Assembly (NCBI GenBank): GCA_038025085.1
Contig: CM076153.1
Coordinates: 19,381,001-19,445,000 of the forward strand
DNA: 64,000 nt
Source of the DNA: Tetragonia tetragonoides
Taxonomy: Eukaryota; Streptophyta; Magnoliopsida; Caryophyllales; Aizoaceae
Direction: 5' to 3'
In this document: piece by piece, positions 62,274-64,000 of the stretch
Numbering within the stretch: the stretch's first letter is position 1
Layout of the letters: every line of letters begins with the position of its first letter
Program-made: the position numbers and the translations under genes
Notes under the pieces: generated by a model
Told to the model about the DNA's origin: nothing
The model's database searches: none
The model's input: only the letters and a program-made list of their open reading frames with translations

Positions 62274-62870
62274 GCTTGGGGTTTCACATTGAGAAGTAAC
62301 AAAGGCGCTTGTCTTAGCTGTTGCTTGCATAACCTCATGGCAAATGATAGTTATATCACTAGAGGGTTGTAACTCTTGTTCAAGAGCTGCTGATTCAAGA
62401 ACAATTTCAAACCTGCCCTTGTCTTCCTCTTGAGCTAAAGTTGGCTCTTCAAATGTTTCTCCAATCATTCGCCATTCCTCTAGGCTCACAATTGTGGGAG
62501 CTTCATTTTCACGAGCTTTCATGTTAGCCACATGCTCATGGTTGTGTGGAGTGTAATAAGCTCGTGACGTGAACTTTGGCACAAACTTTCTAATGAGTTC
62601 TTCTCTCATCTCACCCCAGCTTTGTATTTTCCCCTTTCCAATCCTTCTTCTTCTGATTTCTAAGAGTTCCCACCAAATCAAAGCATCACAATCGAAAGAA
62701 CTCGTCACAAGTTCTATTTTCTTGCGATTAGAAAACTCCAAGACTTTAAACCATTCGTCCACCGTCTCAAGCCACGTATAAAAATCTTCAGAATAGAGGA
62801 ACCCACCAAATTTAGGAAAGTCAATCTCTAAGTCATCATCATTATACTTGGTATCATAAAGACGAGGCAT
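62259..62870 (-). CDS. Retrotransposon gag domain protein (gypsy-type), gag-only element
   Basis: An open frame of 203 codons starts MPRLYDTKYNDDDLEIDFPK. It contains the Retrotrans_gag core: EDFYTWLETVDEWFKVLEFS, then IELVTSSFDCDALIWWELLE and SWGEMREELIRKFVPK (about residues 28-96), typical of Ty3/gypsy capsid proteins. A more variable acidic tail follows. The stop codon falls inside the adjoining LTR-like segment B, and no protease, RT or integrase follows. The element therefore looks like a non-autonomous gag-only (TR-GAG) type. A CCHC knuckle is not present. Confidence 0.75.
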   Translation of the reverse strand: MPRLYDTKYNDDDLEIDFPKFGGFLYSEDFYTWLETVDEWFKVLEFSNRKKIELVTSSFDCDALIWWELLEIRRRRIGKGKIQSWGEMREELIRKFVPKFTSRAYYTPHNHEHVANMKARENEAPTIVSLEEWRMIGETFEEPTLAQEEDKGRFEIVLESAALEQELQPSSDITIICHEVMQATAKTSAFVTSQCETPSKQLM

Positions 62871-62879
62871 TTTGTGGAG

Positions 62880-63771
62880 TTAGGTTGTGTTTGACTTCGG
62901 ATGGTGTTTGGGCTGTTTTTGGGTTCTTTGTGTTGTGGAATGACGGGATAAGACAATCAAATGCAATGAATACTCAAAACTATCCAATGATTCAACACCC
63001 AATTCCAGTTTCAACAAAGATCCATAAGAGAACAAACGCCAATTGCAACAGCTCAACTTCAAACACAACAATTCCAAATTTTGCACGTACACGAACAACT
63101 CAACAAATCTCAAAATTTCTTACATACAAGGGTGACAAAACCCGAAATCTACCAAGATAATTTGTAGTATAAGGTATTAGGAGGCTATAGGAGTAAGAAA
63201 GACATAAACTTAATCTCTAGATCTTGAGATATGAGCAAAATGCCAACATGACTCCTGTTCGCAACCCAGCAGGACCAACAAAATGTTTGAGCACCAATGA
63301 AGGCCAAAGACTCAACCTTTTAACTTCAAACCACTTGGATAACAAAGATATAACCCCAAATAAGATAACCAGGTATAAATCCCACAAGACTCACCACAAC
63401 GTTGCAGAATAAATTCAGAACAAACAAGCAATGCAACAAATAAGATCCCAGTTCACGCTCAGCACATTTAGCAACTTCTCACAATAAACTGCTCCAACCC
63501 ACAATGATTTAAGCAAAACCACCAAGATATTCCGAAAGATAAATATCTAAGAAACTCAAAAAAGTATCAAAGTTGACACCTTTACCTTTTGAAGCGCCTC
63601 CAAAAACAAAGATCCTCAGCTTGGTCCAATCGCACGTCCAGCAGGAGTCACCGAGGGAAAATGCTTACTTGAGTACCCAAATCTCAACCTTTTTCCTTGA
63701 AACCAAAACCAGGTGAAAGAGGACTCTTCAATGAAGAAAAACCTCTGAATTAACAAGCTAAGAAAACCAAA
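62880..63771 (-). other. Leader between primer-binding site and gag
   Basis: Non-coding on the minus strand. It corresponds to the untranslated leader of the gag-only retroelement and has no conserved motif I recognise. Confidence 0.5.
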
Positions 63772-63783
63772 GCTCTGATACCA
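63772..63783 (-). other. Primer-binding site, initiator tRNA-Met type
   Basis: On the minus strand TGGTATCAGAGC begins two bases after the LTR end (CGTATCA). It complements the 3' end of initiator tRNA-Met, the primer used by most plant copia and many gypsy elements. Confidence 0.9.
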
Positions 63784-63785
63784 AC

Positions 63786-64000
63786 TGATACGTTAGCAAA
63801 ACTGAAGGTTTTAGCTCGTTTTCGAACAATGGATGTTTTGATAATATTTTGTTTGTTTTTTGATTATAGAGATTGAAAACGAAGTAAATGAAACGAAAAA
63901 TAAGAAGAGGGAGGATAGATAGCACCACCACCAGGACTATAAAGGATTTAACCACCAAGTCAAGGCTAAAGGATACTACTTGTTTCACCAAATATCCCTA
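63786..64000 (-). repeat. LTR copy C, 5' LTR cut by window edge
   Basis: Nearly identical to the R-U5 parts of copies A and B. It is the 5' LTR of the minus-strand gag-only element, with the rest beyond the window. Confidence 0.85.

Overview
This is plant nuclear DNA, probably from an eudicot with a repeat-rich genome. The evidence is large GT-AG introns, two genes with close angiosperm relatives, and a dense mix of plant transposons: Ty1/copia, Ty3/gypsy-like LTR elements, L1-type and RTE-type LINEs, tRNA-derived SINEs, hAT, Mutator-like and Stowaway elements, and Helitrons. The species cannot be named from the sequence alone. Only two host genes have several exons here, both on the minus strand. 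A third host-derived match is a single stray exon.

1-11.3 kb: the first four exons of an importin-alpha-9-like gene (exon 1 at 11193-11244, exon 4 at 2165-2267). The gene continues past the left edge. Intron 3 is about 6.7 kb and holds a Mutator-like TIR element with a LINE fragment inside it, a hAT-like element, two SINE-type elements and a decayed gag fragment. Intron 2 holds a LINE fragment with a 15-bp target-site duplication (TSD). Intron 1 appears to use a GC-AG splice pair.

11.5-17.3 kb: a minus-strand copia LTR/gag remnant, then a plus-strand copia integrase-RT-RNase H-3' LTR remnant split by a 1.4-kb inverted-repeat insertion. 17.3-31 kb: AT-rich DNA with a Stowaway MITE, an RTE LINE, several Helitron 3' ends in one orientation, hAT-like elements, long (CA)n and (TA)n tracts and an LTR-like block. 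31.4-42 kb: a Helitron-like end split by a CAG-type hAT, next to a 5.7-kb L1-type LINE with a 13-bp TSD, then another hAT-like element. 42.8-43.6 kb: a Mutator-like MITE carrying five short palindromes spaced 32 bp apart.

44.3-55.0 kb: a complete 11-exon P4-ATPase (phospholipid flippase, ALA9-12 type). Conceptually it encodes about 1,177 residues, but it carries two +1 frameshifts and one in-frame stop, so it is probably a pseudogene unless these are sequence errors. Its introns hold four SINE-type insertions. 55.4-64 kb: three nested TIR elements, an LTR with a primer-binding site and a repeat-bearing leader, a lone polyamine-oxidase exon, and a gag-only LTR retroelement running off the right edge.

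The two genes show no functional link. The main story of the window is layered transposition into and around them. Many boundaries were fixed by reading TSDs and terminal repeats directly. No database search was possible.
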